The position numbers and the translations under genes are program-made. This document shows, one piece after another, positions 39,157-47,876 of a DNA stretch of 64,000 bases (position 1 is its first letter; the number at the start of each line of letters is the position of its first letter). This DNA comes from a bacterium 210917-SL.2.15 (GTDB lineage Bacteria; Bacillota; Clostridia; Oscillospirales; Oscillospiraceae). Under the pieces are notes generated by a model, which worked only from the letters and a program-made list of their open reading frames with translations, was not told the DNA's origin and did no database searches. The DNA lies in NCBI GenBank assembly GCA_020555605.1, contig JAJCJC010000002.1, positions 124,001-188,000 of the forward strand. The letters run 5' to 3'.

Positions 39157-40233
39157 ATGACAAAAATTGATATTATTTCCGGTTTTTTGGGTGCAGGCAA
39201 AACCACGCTGATCAAAAAGCTGCTGGAAGAAGCCTACAAGGGTGAACAGGTAGTACTGATTGAAAACGAGTTCGGTGAGATCGGCATTGACGGCGGCTTT
39301 CTGAAGGATGCCGGCATCAATATCACCGAAATGAACTCCGGCTGCATCTGCTGCTCCCTGGTAGGGGATTTTGGCGCGGCGCTGCACGATGTGATCGAAC
39401 AGTTCCACCCCGACCGCGTAATCATCGAGCCTTCCGGCGTGGGCAAGCTCAGTGACGTGATCCGCGCTGTGCAGCGTGCCTCAGAAACGACGCCCATGGA
39501 GCTGAATTGCTTTGTTACCGTGGCTGATGCTACCAAATGCAAAATGTACATGAAGAACTTCGGCGAGTTTTTCAATAACCAGATCGAGCACGCTAACACC
39601 ATCATCCTCTCCCGCGCCCAGAACATGAGCGAAGAAAAGATGACCGCCACAGTAGCAGAACTGCGCACGCATAACGGCGACGCCATCATCATCACCACGC
39701 CCTGGGATCAGATCACCGGAAAACAGATCCTGGAGGCCATGGAAACCCACAAGCACGATGTGGTAGCCCAGCTGATGGCCGAAGAATTTGACGAAGAAGA
39801 CGAGGAATGCCACGATCCAGACTGCTGCTGCCATGACCACGAGCACCACCATCACCACGACCATGCGCACGAGCACGAGCACGAGCACAAGCACGAGCAT
39901 GCGCACGAGCACGAGCACGAGCACAAGCACGAGCATGAGCATCACCATCATCATCACGCCGACGAGGTGTTTACCTCTTGGGGTGTGGAAACTCCTCGAA
40001 AGTTTACCGATGAAGAAATCGACGCAGCCTTGGCGGAACTGGACAGCGGCAGCTATGGTGCCATCCTGCGGGCCAAGGGCATTGTTCCCGCCGCCGAGGG
40101 CGGATGGATCCATTTCGATTATGTGCCTTTCGAGCACAATGTCCGCCGCGGCAGCGCCGAAGTGACGGGCCGTCTGTGTGTCATCGGCGCGGAACTGAAA
40201 GAGGACGAGGTGGCCGCCCTGTTCCACATTTAA
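39157..40233 (+). CDS. CobW/ZNG1-type metal GTPase with His-rich segment
   Basis: The start ATG at 39157 follows AAGAAGGG; the protein has 358 residues. G1 is SGFLGAGKTTL, the conserved metal motif is GCICC (CxCC) near residue 60, and a Walker-B-like region is PDRVIIEPSGVGKLSD. Residues about 215-270 hold a striking His/Glu repeat (HEHEHEHKHEHAHE), encoded by repeats of CACGAGCACGAG, then the CobW C-terminal domain. COG0523 GTPases insert metal, often zinc, into client proteins; the His segment probably stores or binds zinc or nickel. The client is unknown. Confidence 0.92.
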   Translation: MTKIDIISGFLGAGKTTLIKKLLEEAYKGEQVVLIENEFGEIGIDGGFLKDAGINITEMNSGCICCSLVGDFGAALHDVIEQFHPDRVIIEPSGVGKLSDVIRAVQRASETTPMELNCFVTVADATKCKMYMKNFGEFFNNQIEHANTIILSRAQNMSEEKMTATVAELRTHNGDAIIITTPWDQITGKQILEAMETHKHDVVAQLMAEEFDEEDEECHDPDCCCHDHEHHHHHDHAHEHEHEHKHEHAHEHEHEHKHEHEHHHHHHADEVFTSWGVETPRKFTDEEIDAALAELDSGSYGAILRAKGIVPAAEGGWIHFDYVPFEHNVRRGSAEVTGRLCVIGAELKEDEVAALFHI

Positions 40234-40248
40234 AAGAGGAGAACACGC

Positions 40249-41181
40249 ATGGAAATTCCTGTTTATCTGATCGCCGGCTTTTTGGAAGGCGGCAAAACCA
40301 ACTTTATCAATGGCATTCTGGAGGACGGCTTTGCCCGGGAGGACGCGACCCTCCTTCTCTGCTGCGAAGAGGGCATTGAGGAATATGACCCCCGCTTCCT
40401 GCGCAACGTCACGGTTGTGACCATTGACGACGAAAGCCAGCTCAGCCGGAACAAACTCAAGCAGCTGGAGCAGAAATACCGGCCTAAGCAGATCCTGATC
40501 GAATACAACGGTATGTGGGAAATCCAAAAACTCTATTTTGATTATCTCCCCACCAACTGGCTGCTCTACCAGGTGATGACGTTTGTGGACGCCACTACAT
40601 TTAATATGTATGTAAAAAATATGGGCGCGCTGATGATGGAAAAGCTTAAGGACGCCGACATGATCGTGTTCAACCGCTGCACGGAAAAAGAACGCGAAGC
40701 CCTGCGCGCGCGCAACCTGAAAATGGTCAACCGTCGGGCGGATATTTATCTCGAGAACATGGACGGCAGCAGCGAAGATTATGCCGACGAAACTGTGTCA
40801 GCTTTCGATCTTTCCGCCCCCATTATCGACATCCGGGACGACGATTACGGCGTTTTTTACGTCGAAGCCATGGATCTGCCCGCCCGGTTCGACGGGAAAA
40901 CCGTCCGCTTCAAGGCACAGATGTGCAAAAGCCCTCAATTCCAAGAGGGCTGCGTCCCCGGCCGGTTTGCCATGGTGTGCTGCGCCAACGACATCACCTT
41001 TTTGGCCATGGCCTGCAAGGCAAACGACATCGAACAGTATAAAAACCGCGACTGGGTCACCATTACCGCCACGGTGAAGGCGGAGCATCTGGACGCTTAC
41101 GGCGAAGAACCCGGCCCTGTGCTCTATGCCCAACGCATTGAGCCAGCCGAGGCAGCCAAAGAGGAGGTCATCCAATTCTGA
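40249..41181 (+). CDS. Second CobW/P47K-type GTPase with DUF1980-like C-terminal region
   Basis: The protein has 310 residues. G1 is AGFLEGGKTNFINGIL; the CxCC motif of the upstream paralogue is replaced by LLLCCEEG. Later come FVDATTFNMYVKNMG and FNRCTEKER. The last 110 residues (DLPARFDGKTVRFKAQMCKS, PGRFAMVCCANDITFLAMAC) resemble the C-terminal region of TIGR03943/DUF1980 permease-associated proteins. It follows the first GTPase by 15 bases with AGAGGAG. A metal-handling role is likely. Confidence 0.87.
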   Translation: MEIPVYLIAGFLEGGKTNFINGILEDGFAREDATLLLCCEEGIEEYDPRFLRNVTVVTIDDESQLSRNKLKQLEQKYRPKQILIEYNGMWEIQKLYFDYLPTNWLLYQVMTFVDATTFNMYVKNMGALMMEKLKDADMIVFNRCTEKEREALRARNLKMVNRRADIYLENMDGSSEDYADETVSAFDLSAPIIDIRDDDYGVFYVEAMDLPARFDGKTVRFKAQMCKSPQFQEGCVPGRFAMVCCANDITFLAMACKANDIEQYKNRDWVTITATVKAEHLDAYGEEPGPVLYAQRIEPAEAAKEEVIQF

Positions 41182-41426
41182 TGAAGCCTGTTTATGCTAA
41201 TTTTTTCGGCGTCAACAAAACCCAGAACGCCGACGGCCAACTGGTGGAACTGACGCTGAACATCAGCCACAAATATATGGCGCAGCAGACCACCATCGGT
41301 CCCAACGGCGTAGAAACAATTTCAGCGCCGGCCATGGAGCAGATTGCCAGCATCCTGCTGACGCCCACGAACGCCCGTGCCCTGCGTGCCCTGCTGGATC
41401 AGACGATCCGCGCTGCAGATGAGTGA
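41181..41426 (+). CDS. Small conserved-looking protein of unknown function
   Basis: The protein has 81 residues: MKPVYANFFGVNKTQNADGQ then LVELTLNISHKYMAQQTTIG. No known domain is recognised. Its ATG overlaps the TGA of the second GTPase (ATGA), so translation is coupled and a shared role is likely. Confidence 0.7.
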   Translation: MKPVYANFFGVNKTQNADGQLVELTLNISHKYMAQQTTIGPNGVETISAPAMEQIASILLTPTNARALRALLDQTIRAADE

Positions 41427-41456
41427 CGACCCACTGGCATGGCGCCCTTTCCCCTG

Positions 41457-41497
41457 ATAAAAAACGGCGAACCGGACATCCGGTTCGCCGTTTTGAA
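41457..41497 (+). terminator. Terminator of the CobW-type operon
   Basis: AAAACGGCGAACCGGA and TCCGGTTCGCCGTTTT form a 16-bp stem, about 30 bases after the last gene. Confidence 0.92.
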
Positions 41498-41509
41498 TTG
41501 TGTTCAGCC

Positions 41510-41686
41510 TTAGTAGTCTGTCCAATCAGGATTTGCATCCAGCATTATCCGGCGCTCATAGACTTCGCCCTTGCGTTCGTAGGCGTGGCTGTTTGTGGCT
41601 TCCTGCACCGCCAGGTAATACCAGGCTCCCGGCAGATTGTCCGGCCACTCGTTCCTCCCCTCCAGAAGGTTCTCTTTTGCCCCCTT
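41510..41686 (-). pseudogene. C-terminal fragment of an S-layer-homology type protein
   Basis: The frame reads LPGAWYYLAVQEATNSHAYE then ERKGEVYERRIMLDANPDWT and a stop, which resembles the extreme C-terminus of clostridial SLH-domain proteins. Everything upstream is gone, replaced by IS3 sequence, so this is a relic. Confidence 0.5.
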
Positions 41687-41733
41687 TCCCGAATTGATAA
41701 ACAAAAAAACATTCGTTATAATGGAAAGGAGTT

Positions 41734-42135
41734 GTGGGTTACGCCTTTTCCAGCCGCATCGATACACAGTTGACCCTATCCGCGTTGGACATGGCTGTAC
41801 GCCGTGAACGGCCCAGCCCTGGCCTGATTTTCCACAGTGACAGGGGCGTCCAGTATGCCGCGGAAGCCTTTTGGCGCCGGCTTGCCGCGCTGGGCATCCG
41901 GCAAAGCATGTCCCGCAAAGGCGACCCCTACGATAACGCTGTGGCGGAGAACTTTTTCAGCTGCCTCAAATGTGAACGGGTCCACCTGCGCCAATATGGC
42001 TCCCGCCGTGCTGCTCAAGCGGATATTTTCGCCTATATCGAGGCCTTTTACAATACGCTGCGCCCGCATTCTGCCATTGACTGGCTCTCTCCGTGCGCTT
42101 TTGAACTGCGCCTGTGCAATGCCTCTGCCGCCTGA
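41734..42135 (+). pseudogene. IS3-family transposase OrfB, C-terminal fragment
   Basis: The sequence MAVRRERPSPGLIFHSDRGV, with KGDPYDNAVAENFFSCLKCE and RPHSAIDWLSP, carries the second Asp (HSDRG) and catalytic Glu (AENFF) of an IS3/IS150 DDE domain. The N-terminal half and first Asp are absent and no inverted repeats are evident, so it is a degraded insertion. The AT-rich gap 42136-42300 holds a 20-bp palindrome (42262-42281) and no gene. Confidence 0.85.
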
Positions 42136-42300
42136 TCTGAGAGATTTTACCTATTACTGCAATTCATTTCGTTTTTTCGCGCTTTTTACTGTCTATTTTT
42201 TCGGGAAGGGCTCAAAAGTGTACTTTTTCAAATTTTCCTTCTTGCCGCATTTGCGGAATCCGTGCGGCCGATCGGCCGCACCCCCTTTTCCGCCCAAAGA

Positions 42301-42347
42301 AAAAACTCCCCCATACCGATCTTGTATCGGTATGGGGGAGTTTTCCA
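42301..42347. terminator. Bidirectional terminator near the GNAT gene
   Basis: AAAACTCCCCCATACCGAT and ATCGGTATGGGGGAGTTTT form a 19-bp stem just below the GNAT gene stop. Confidence 0.92.
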
Positions 42348-42357
42348 TAAATTCAAT

Positions 42358-42873
42358 TTACTCTCGTACAATATCATCTCGGCTACCGAAATATTTGACG
42401 CGCCGCATACCTTCGTAGGCTCCTTCCCGGAACGCACTGAGCGCAGAATAGCCCAACACCTCATAATAATCACCCAATCGCGTATCATGGACATCGGAAT
42501 CGCAGCGGATTCCCAGCTTACCGCGCCGGCGGCCCAACGATTCGGCGCAGCGGAGCATGTATGCCCCCGCACCAGGATATCCCGGAAGCGTTGCCAGATG
42601 ATGGGCGTAAAAATATCGCGGATCGTCGTCCCAGCGTCCGTCGCGCTCGAACAGGGCCAGTACCGCCACGGCAACACCGCGCTCTTTGAGCAGATAAAAA
42701 TCGCCCCGCGCCGTGCCCGCTTCAAAATAGCTGCGGGGATAGCAGTCAAAATACCCGTTCCACTGCTTCAGGCCCCGCTGCGCCAGCCACTCCATGCGCA
42801 CAGTAAGGATTCGGAGAATGTCGTCCACATCCTCCGCACCTGCTGTGCAAAACTCCAGTTCTTCCACGTTCAT
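42358..42873 (-). CDS. GNAT family N-acetyltransferase
   Basis: The protein has 171 residues: DVDDILRILTVRMEWLAQRG, FYLLKERGVAVAVLALFERD, the acetyl-CoA loop region LATLPGYPGAGAYMLRCAES and the late strand YYEVLGYSALSAF. The substrate is unknown. It is the last gene of the FabD-thiolase-DUF35 direction, 27 bases below the DUF35 gene, and could be co-transcribed. Confidence 0.83.
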   Translation of the reverse strand: MNVEELEFCTAGAEDVDDILRILTVRMEWLAQRGLKQWNGYFDCYPRSYFEAGTARGDFYLLKERGVAVAVLALFERDGRWDDDPRYFYAHHLATLPGYPGAGAYMLRCAESLGRRRGKLGIRCDSDVHDTRLGDYYEVLGYSALSAFREGAYEGMRRVKYFGSRDDIVRE

Positions 42874-42899
42874 GATCCCTTGTTCCTCATTTTCCGCGT

Positions 42900-43250
42900 T
42901 TATACAGACGGCGCGCTGTCCTCTTCAAAGACAAAGCCGTACTTTTCTTCCCCGCGGAGCACGCGCACAACATCCACGCCCGCGCGCAGCTTCATCCCGA
43001 TCCGCGCCGTGCTCTGCAGCCTCAGCTGCCCTGCAGCCCGCACGCCGTTTTCAAACTCCACCAGGCCAAAATCAAGGTACGGCCGCTCGATCCCTTCCGG
43101 CAGGCAATGCACCCGTGTGTGGGTCAGCAGCGTCACCGTTCCCTCCAGGGGTTCCTGATCAAAATCCTGGCCGCCGCAGCGGTCACAGACCAGCCGGGCG
43201 GGATAGGTGCGCCTGCCGCATTGTCTGCAGCGATATGCATACAGTTTCAT
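42900..43250 (-). CDS. DUF35 (zinc ribbon + OB-fold) acyl-CoA-associated protein
   Basis: The start is MKLYAYRCRQCGRRTYPARL at 43250; 116 residues. CRQCG...CDRCGG is the rubredoxin-like zinc ribbon, followed by an OB-fold (GTVTLLTHTRVHCLPEGIE). DUF35 proteins act with thiolases or HMG-CoA synthase as a scaffold that channels acyl-CoA. It directly follows a thiolase gene. Confidence 0.9.
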   Translation of the reverse strand: MKLYAYRCRQCGRRTYPARLVCDRCGGQDFDQEPLEGTVTLLTHTRVHCLPEGIERPYLDFGLVEFENGVRAAGQLRLQSTARIGMKLRAGVDVVRVLRGEEKYGFVFEEDSAPSV

Positions 43251-43261
43251 GGCTTCTTCCC

Positions 43262-44449
43262 TCACTGATCCGTCAAAATGGTGGCGACTACGTTGTTGCC
43301 GAATCCGCCGAAGTTCACGGCCAGTCCCACATGTGCTTCCGGCACCTGCCGGCCGCCGGCCTCTCCCCGCAGCTGGCGCACCAACTCCACAAGCTGGGAC
43401 ACACCGGTGGCCCCTAAGGGATGCCCCTTTGCTTTCAGCCCGCCCGATGTGTTAATAGGGATTCTGCCGCCCAGTGCAGTATCACCCCGGCGCACTGCCA
43501 GGTGGCCTTCGCCCCGGCGGAAAAAGCCAACTTCTTCGCTTTCCACGATCTCCAGAATTTGGAAAGCGTCATGCAGTTCGGCTACATCCACCTCCGCAGG
43601 CGTGAGCCCCGCCATATCGTAGGCCCGCTGCGCTGCCAGACGCACAGCCTGAAGATCCGTCGGCACAGCGCGGTTGGCCACCACATGGGTGTCCGTCGCC
43701 TGGCCGATGCCGGCAATGCGCACCGGAGTGCGCACCGCGCCGTTCCGGCAATCCATGGCGCACAGCAGCACGGCCGCCGCACCGTCGGACATGGGGCAAA
43801 TATCATACCGCCGCAGCGGATCGGCCACCAGCGGGTTGATCTTGTCCCGCAGCTCGCCCTGCGTCAATTCCTCCAGCGTAACGCTTTTATGCAGCTGCGC
43901 ACAAGGATTGTGCATGGCATTTGCATGATTTTTCACCGCCACCCGGGCCACATCCTCCATGGTCACGCCGTAGCGCTCCATAATCAGGCGCGTAAACATG
44001 GCGGCAAAGGAGGTCAGCGTCAGGCCGTAGTTGTATTCCGCTTCCGGGTGAAGCATGGTAGCCACAAAATCCGTGGCCGCGGCGCCGCCCCGGACGTTCA
44101 TCTTCTCGCCGCCCACCACCAGCACCCGGTCGCACATCCCGCTGGCAATGGCCATATACCCCAACTTGACCGCACTGGCACCGCTGGCAGGACCGTTTTC
44201 CACACATTCGGCCATGGCCGGGCACAAATGCAGCGAATCCGCCAGCGCGCTGGCGCTGCCGCTGATATGGTTAACCATGCCGCCGCCCATGGAAGCCACG
44301 AACACCTGATCGATCCTGGCTTCCGGACCGGGGGCGATCCGCGCATCCTCAAAGCAGAGCAGGGCCGCCTCACCCAGCAGCTCCAAAAATCCTTTCTCGG
44401 TTTTACCGAATTTCGTATGGCCAATTCCAATGATCCCAACCGGCCGCAT
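43262..44449 (-). CDS. Thiolase-family (SCP-x-like) acetyltransferase
   Basis: The protein has 395 residues. VGIIGIGHTKFGKTEKGFLE is the N-terminus; the nucleophile Cys is in AECVENGPASGASAVKLGY near residue 86; the His motifs are AELHDAFQILEIVE and GGLKAKGHPLGATGVSQL; CxG is replaced by VNFGGFGNN near the end. The form is that of archaeal or SCP-x thiolases that pair with DUF35. It condenses or cleaves acyl-CoA thioesters; the missing CxG Cys makes the direction uncertain. Confidence 0.9.
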   Translation of the reverse strand: MRPVGIIGIGHTKFGKTEKGFLELLGEAALLCFEDARIAPGPEARIDQVFVASMGGGMVNHISGSASALADSLHLCPAMAECVENGPASGASAVKLGYMAIASGMCDRVLVVGGEKMNVRGGAAATDFVATMLHPEAEYNYGLTLTSFAAMFTRLIMERYGVTMEDVARVAVKNHANAMHNPCAQLHKSVTLEELTQGELRDKINPLVADPLRRYDICPMSDGAAAVLLCAMDCRNGAVRTPVRIAGIGQATDTHVVANRAVPTDLQAVRLAAQRAYDMAGLTPAEVDVAELHDAFQILEIVESEEVGFFRRGEGHLAVRRGDTALGGRIPINTSGGLKAKGHPLGATGVSQLVELVRQLRGEAGGRQVPEAHVGLAVNFGGFGNNVVATILTDQ

Positions 44450-44461
44450 ACCGTCCCTCCC

Positions 44462-45391
44462 TTACCGTGCTTCCAGCGCGGCCGCGGTTTCCCGCAGTGA
44501 ATCCATATCCTCCACGTGCAGCAGCGCCGCCTGCGGAGCGATCTCCCGCACAAAATTCGAGTACATGGTCTTCGGCCCCAACTCCACAAAGGTATCCATG
44601 CCGTCGCGCAGCATATTACGGATGATCTGCTCGCACTGCACCGCAACGCACAGCTGCAGCACCATTTTCTCCTGAATCCGCTGCACATCGCTCTCCTTTT
44701 CGCCGTCGGTATTCATATAAAAATCCACATTGGGCGCAGAAAGCGCCACCGAGGAAAACACATCGTCCAGCGCTTTCTGCGCAGGCTCCATCATGGCGCA
44801 GTGGGACGGAATGCTCACCGGGATGACCGTGTTCTTCATCCCCTCCTGGTCCAAGCGTTTCTGGAACGCCTTCATCGCCTCTATTTCGCCGGCAAAAATC
44901 AGCCGGGACGGCGCGTTGCAGTTGGAGAGGGCCACATATCCATCCACCTCTTTACTGATCGCAACGGCACGGTCCGCGTCAGGCGCCATCACCGCCACCA
45001 TAGCGCCCTTCCCCACGGGCACCGCCTCCTGCATCGCCTTAGATCGGATCTTGATGATCCGAAGAGCGTCTTCAAAAGAAAGCACGCCGGAAGCCGTCAG
45101 CGCGCCGTATTCCCCCAGGGAAAATCCCGCCATGGCGTCCGGCCGGATGCCATATTCCGATAAGGCCGCATAGGCAGCGTACTCCGTCGTCAAAATACAC
45201 GGCTGCGTATTTTCCGTACGGTTCAGCGCTTCCTCCGGCCCCTGAAAACAGATGTCCCGCACGCTGCGCTGCAAAACCCGGTCGGCACAGTCAAAAATCG
45301 TCCTGCAGACCGCTGCGCCCTCATACAGGCTCCGCCCCATCCCCACATACTGCGAGGACTGCCCCGTGAACAAAAATGCCAGCTTTCCCAT
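44462..45391 (-). CDS. Malonyl-CoA:ACP transacylase-like (FabD)
   Basis: The start is MGKLAFLFTGQSSQYVGMGR at 45391 after GGGAG; 309 residues. The nucleophile motif is AGFSLGEYGALTASG (GxSxG) near residue 88 and the catalytic His is in SIPSHCAMMEPAQKA. The usual FabD Arg region is QEAVPVGKGAMVAV. It is 12 bases upstream of the thiolase rather than in a fatty acid cluster, so it may load acyl groups for this small pathway rather than housekeeping synthesis. Confidence 0.88.
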   Translation of the reverse strand: MGKLAFLFTGQSSQYVGMGRSLYEGAAVCRTIFDCADRVLQRSVRDICFQGPEEALNRTENTQPCILTTEYAAYAALSEYGIRPDAMAGFSLGEYGALTASGVLSFEDALRIIKIRSKAMQEAVPVGKGAMVAVMAPDADRAVAISKEVDGYVALSNCNAPSRLIFAGEIEAMKAFQKRLDQEGMKNTVIPVSIPSHCAMMEPAQKALDDVFSSVALSAPNVDFYMNTDGEKESDVQRIQEKMVLQLCVAVQCEQIIRNMLRDGMDTFVELGPKTMYSNFVREIAPQAALLHVEDMDSLRETAAALEAR

Positions 45392-45550
45392 TGGAATTTC
45401 TCCCTTTCGCCGCAATCGTTTTTTTCATTATACCATGGCCCCTTTTGTTCGTCTATTGTTCACACTATCCTATTTTCCCGCCGCATTTTCGGCCGTTTCA
45501 CCTTTTTTATAAACCACGGAGCCGTTTTTACATATGCCACAACTTCTGTC

Positions 45551-45579
45551 TTGTCATATGACAATCCATGTGCTATACT
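45551..45579 (+). promoter_or_regulatory. nad operon promoter with probable NiaR operator
   Basis: TTGTCA and TATACT are 17 bases apart, and the perfect palindrome TTGTCATATGACAA (45551-45564) covers the -35 box. NiaR repressors bind TGACA-type half-sites upstream of NAD genes, and a niaR-like gene ends this operon. Confidence 0.8.
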
Positions 45580-45658
45580 ATACCAGAATTTTACCTCTGT
45601 CACACAAACCCGATCGACAGGAAGTTCCAAAAGACAGATATGAAGGAGGAATCTCATT

Positions 45659-46564
45659 ATGGAGATCCGAGAAAGGATCCGGCGGCTGAAACAGGAACAG
45701 GATGCCGTGATTCTGGCCCATTACTATGTGCGCGACGAAGTGCAGGAAATTGCTGATTACATCGGCGATTCCTTTTACCTGAGCAAGCTGGCCGTGGATC
45801 TGCCGCAGAAAACACTGCTGGTGTGCGGCGTGTCCTTCATGGGCGAAAGCGCGAAAATCCTCAATCCCGGCAAGCGCGTCCTGCTGCCCGATCCCAAAGC
45901 CGACTGCGCCATGGCCCACATGATCACGCCGGAAAAGGTGGCCGCGCTGCGCCGGGCGCATCCTAAGGCCGCCGTGGTGTGCTACATCAATTCCACCGCA
46001 GAACTGAAAACCTGCTCGGACGTGTGCGTCACCTCCGCCAATGCGCTGAAGATCGTCCGCGCCCTGCCCAACGAGGAGATCATCTTCATCCCCGACGAAA
46101 ACCTGGGCCGCTACATTGCCTCCCAGCTGCCGGAGAAAACCTTTATTTTCAACGACGGCCGCTGCCCCATCCACGCTAGGATCACTGCCACAGACATCGA
46201 TGCAGCCAAAGCCGCTCACCCCGGCGCGCCGGTGCTGGCCCATCCCGAATGCATCCCCGCCGTGCTGGAAAAAGCCGATTACGTCGGCAGCACCTCCGGC
46301 ATTTTGAACTATGCCACCGAGCACAGTGAAACGGCCTATATCATCGTTACCGAATGCGGCATTGGCTACAAGCTGCGCCAGCAGAATCCCGGCAAGGAAT
46401 TTTTCTTCGTTACCCCCACGCCAATCTGCGAGGACATGAAGTTCATCACGCTGGAAAAGATCGCCCACGCTCTGGAAACCGGCGAAGGCGAGGTCACGCT
46501 GGAAGAGGCACAGCGCAGCCGGGCCAACGCCCCTCTAGAGCAGATGCTTGCACTGGCCAAATAA
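45659..46564 (+). CDS. nadA: Quinolinate synthase NadA
   Basis: The protein has 301 residues. It condenses iminoaspartate with dihydroxyacetone phosphate to quinolinate using a 4Fe-4S cluster. Landmarks are ILAHYYVRDEVQEIADYIGD, VCGVSFMGESAKIL with a cluster Cys, CYINSTAELKTCSDVCVTSANA, HPECIPAVL, and IVTECGIGYKL with the last cluster Cys. AAGGAGG precedes the ATG. First gene of nadA-nadB-nadC-niaR. Confidence 0.97.
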   Translation: MEIRERIRRLKQEQDAVILAHYYVRDEVQEIADYIGDSFYLSKLAVDLPQKTLLVCGVSFMGESAKILNPGKRVLLPDPKADCAMAHMITPEKVAALRRAHPKAAVVCYINSTAELKTCSDVCVTSANALKIVRALPNEEIIFIPDENLGRYIASQLPEKTFIFNDGRCPIHARITATDIDAAKAAHPGAPVLAHPECIPAVLEKADYVGSTSGILNYATEHSETAYIIVTECGIGYKLRQQNPGKEFFFVTPTPICEDMKFITLEKIAHALETGEGEVTLEEAQRSRANAPLEQMLALAK

Positions 46565-46583
46565 CAGAAAAGAGCGAATACAT

Positions 46584-47876
46584 ATGAAAAAACAGGATAT
46601 TGTGATCGTCGGCAGCGGCTGCGCAGGCCTTTTCGCGGCGCTGCAATTTCCGGCAGATAAACGGATCACCATGATCACCAAGGAAGTCATTGAACACAGC
46701 GATTCGTTTCTGGCCCAAGGCGGCATCTGCGTGCTCAAAACCCCCGAGGATTACCAGAGCTTCTTTGACGACACCCTCAAAGCCGGCCACTACGAAAACC
46801 GCAAAGAGTCCGTGGATATCATGATCCGCTCCTCCCGGGATACCATCCGGGAGCTGATCGGCTACGGCGTGGATTTTGCCCGTGCCGAGGACGGCACGCT
46901 GCTCTACACCCGCGAAGGCGCCCACAGCAAGCCCCGCATCCTCTACCATGAAGACGAAACTGGCAAGGAAATCACCTCACGCCTGCTCTCTCAGGTGCGC
47001 AGCGCCCGCCCCAATGTGCAGATCATCGAAAACACCGCCATGGTGGACCTGATCTGTCAGGGCGACACCTGCCGCGGCGTGGTCATCCGCCGCGCCGACG
47101 GCAGCTATGATACCATTTCGGCAGATTACACCATGCTGGCCTGTGGCGGCATCGGCGGGCTGTACAAGCATTCCACCAACTACCCCCAGCTGACCGGAGA
47201 CGGCCTGGCCGTATGCATGGAACATGGCGTGGCACTGGAAAACATCAACTATGTGCAGATCCATCCCACCACACTCTATACCAAAAAGCCGGGGCGGAGC
47301 TTTCTCATCTCCGAATCCGTCCGCGGCGAGGGCGCACTGCTGTACAATGCCAAGGGCGAGCGCTTTGCCAACGAGCTGATGCCCCGGGATCTGCTGACTG
47401 AAGCCATCCGCGCCCAGATGGCCAACGACGGCACGGACTTTGTGTGGGAGGATCTGCGCCCCATCGGCGAAGAAGAAATCAAAACCCATTTCCCCAACAT
47501 TTACGCCCGGTGCTTGGAGGAAGGATACGACGTGACCAAAGAATGCATCCCCGTCACCCCCGCCCAGCATTACTTTATGGGCGGCATCCACGTGGACGAG
47601 GAGAGCAAGACCACTATGGAGCACTTGTACGCCATCGGAGAAACCGCCTGCAACGGCGTACATGGGAAAAATCGGCTGGCCAGCAACTCCCTGCTGGAAT
47701 CGCTGGTGTTTGCCAAGCGGGCCGCCCTTCATATCATAGAGCATTACACTCCCCAGAACGGGCCTCTGCCCGCCGTGGACTTTTCCGCTTATGAACCCGC
47801 CCAAGCCCTGGCAGCGCGGCGCAAGGACGCGATTTTATCCGAAATCAGGAGGCTGAATCAACATGAGCATCAGTGA
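46584..47876 (+). CDS. nadB: L-aspartate oxidase NadB
   Basis: The start ATG is at 46584 (MKKQDIVIVGSGCAGLFAAL, an FAD-binding GxGxxG); 430 residues. It oxidises aspartate to iminoaspartate, using fumarate rather than O2 in anaerobes. Other landmarks are DSFLAQGGICV, REGAHSKPRILYHED, IHPTTLYTKK, RGEGALLYNAKGERFANELM and ETACNGVHGKNRLASNSLLE. It is somewhat short at the C-terminus, lacking most of the helical tail of the E. coli enzyme. Confidence 0.96.
   Translation: MKKQDIVIVGSGCAGLFAALQFPADKRITMITKEVIEHSDSFLAQGGICVLKTPEDYQSFFDDTLKAGHYENRKESVDIMIRSSRDTIRELIGYGVDFARAEDGTLLYTREGAHSKPRILYHEDETGKEITSRLLSQVRSARPNVQIIENTAMVDLICQGDTCRGVVIRRADGSYDTISADYTMLACGGIGGLYKHSTNYPQLTGDGLAVCMEHGVALENINYVQIHPTTLYTKKPGRSFLISESVRGEGALLYNAKGERFANELMPRDLLTEAIRAQMANDGTDFVWEDLRPIGEEEIKTHFPNIYARCLEEGYDVTKECIPVTPAQHYFMGGIHVDEESKTTMEHLYAIGETACNGVHGKNRLASNSLLESLVFAKRAALHIIEHYTPQNGPLPAVDFSAYEPAQALAARRKDAILSEIRRLNQHEHQ

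Noticed and set aside
39850..39960. CRISPR-like short repeats
   Set aside because: The CACGAG repeats are in frame and encode the His/Glu segment of a GTPase. There are no spacers and no cas genes.
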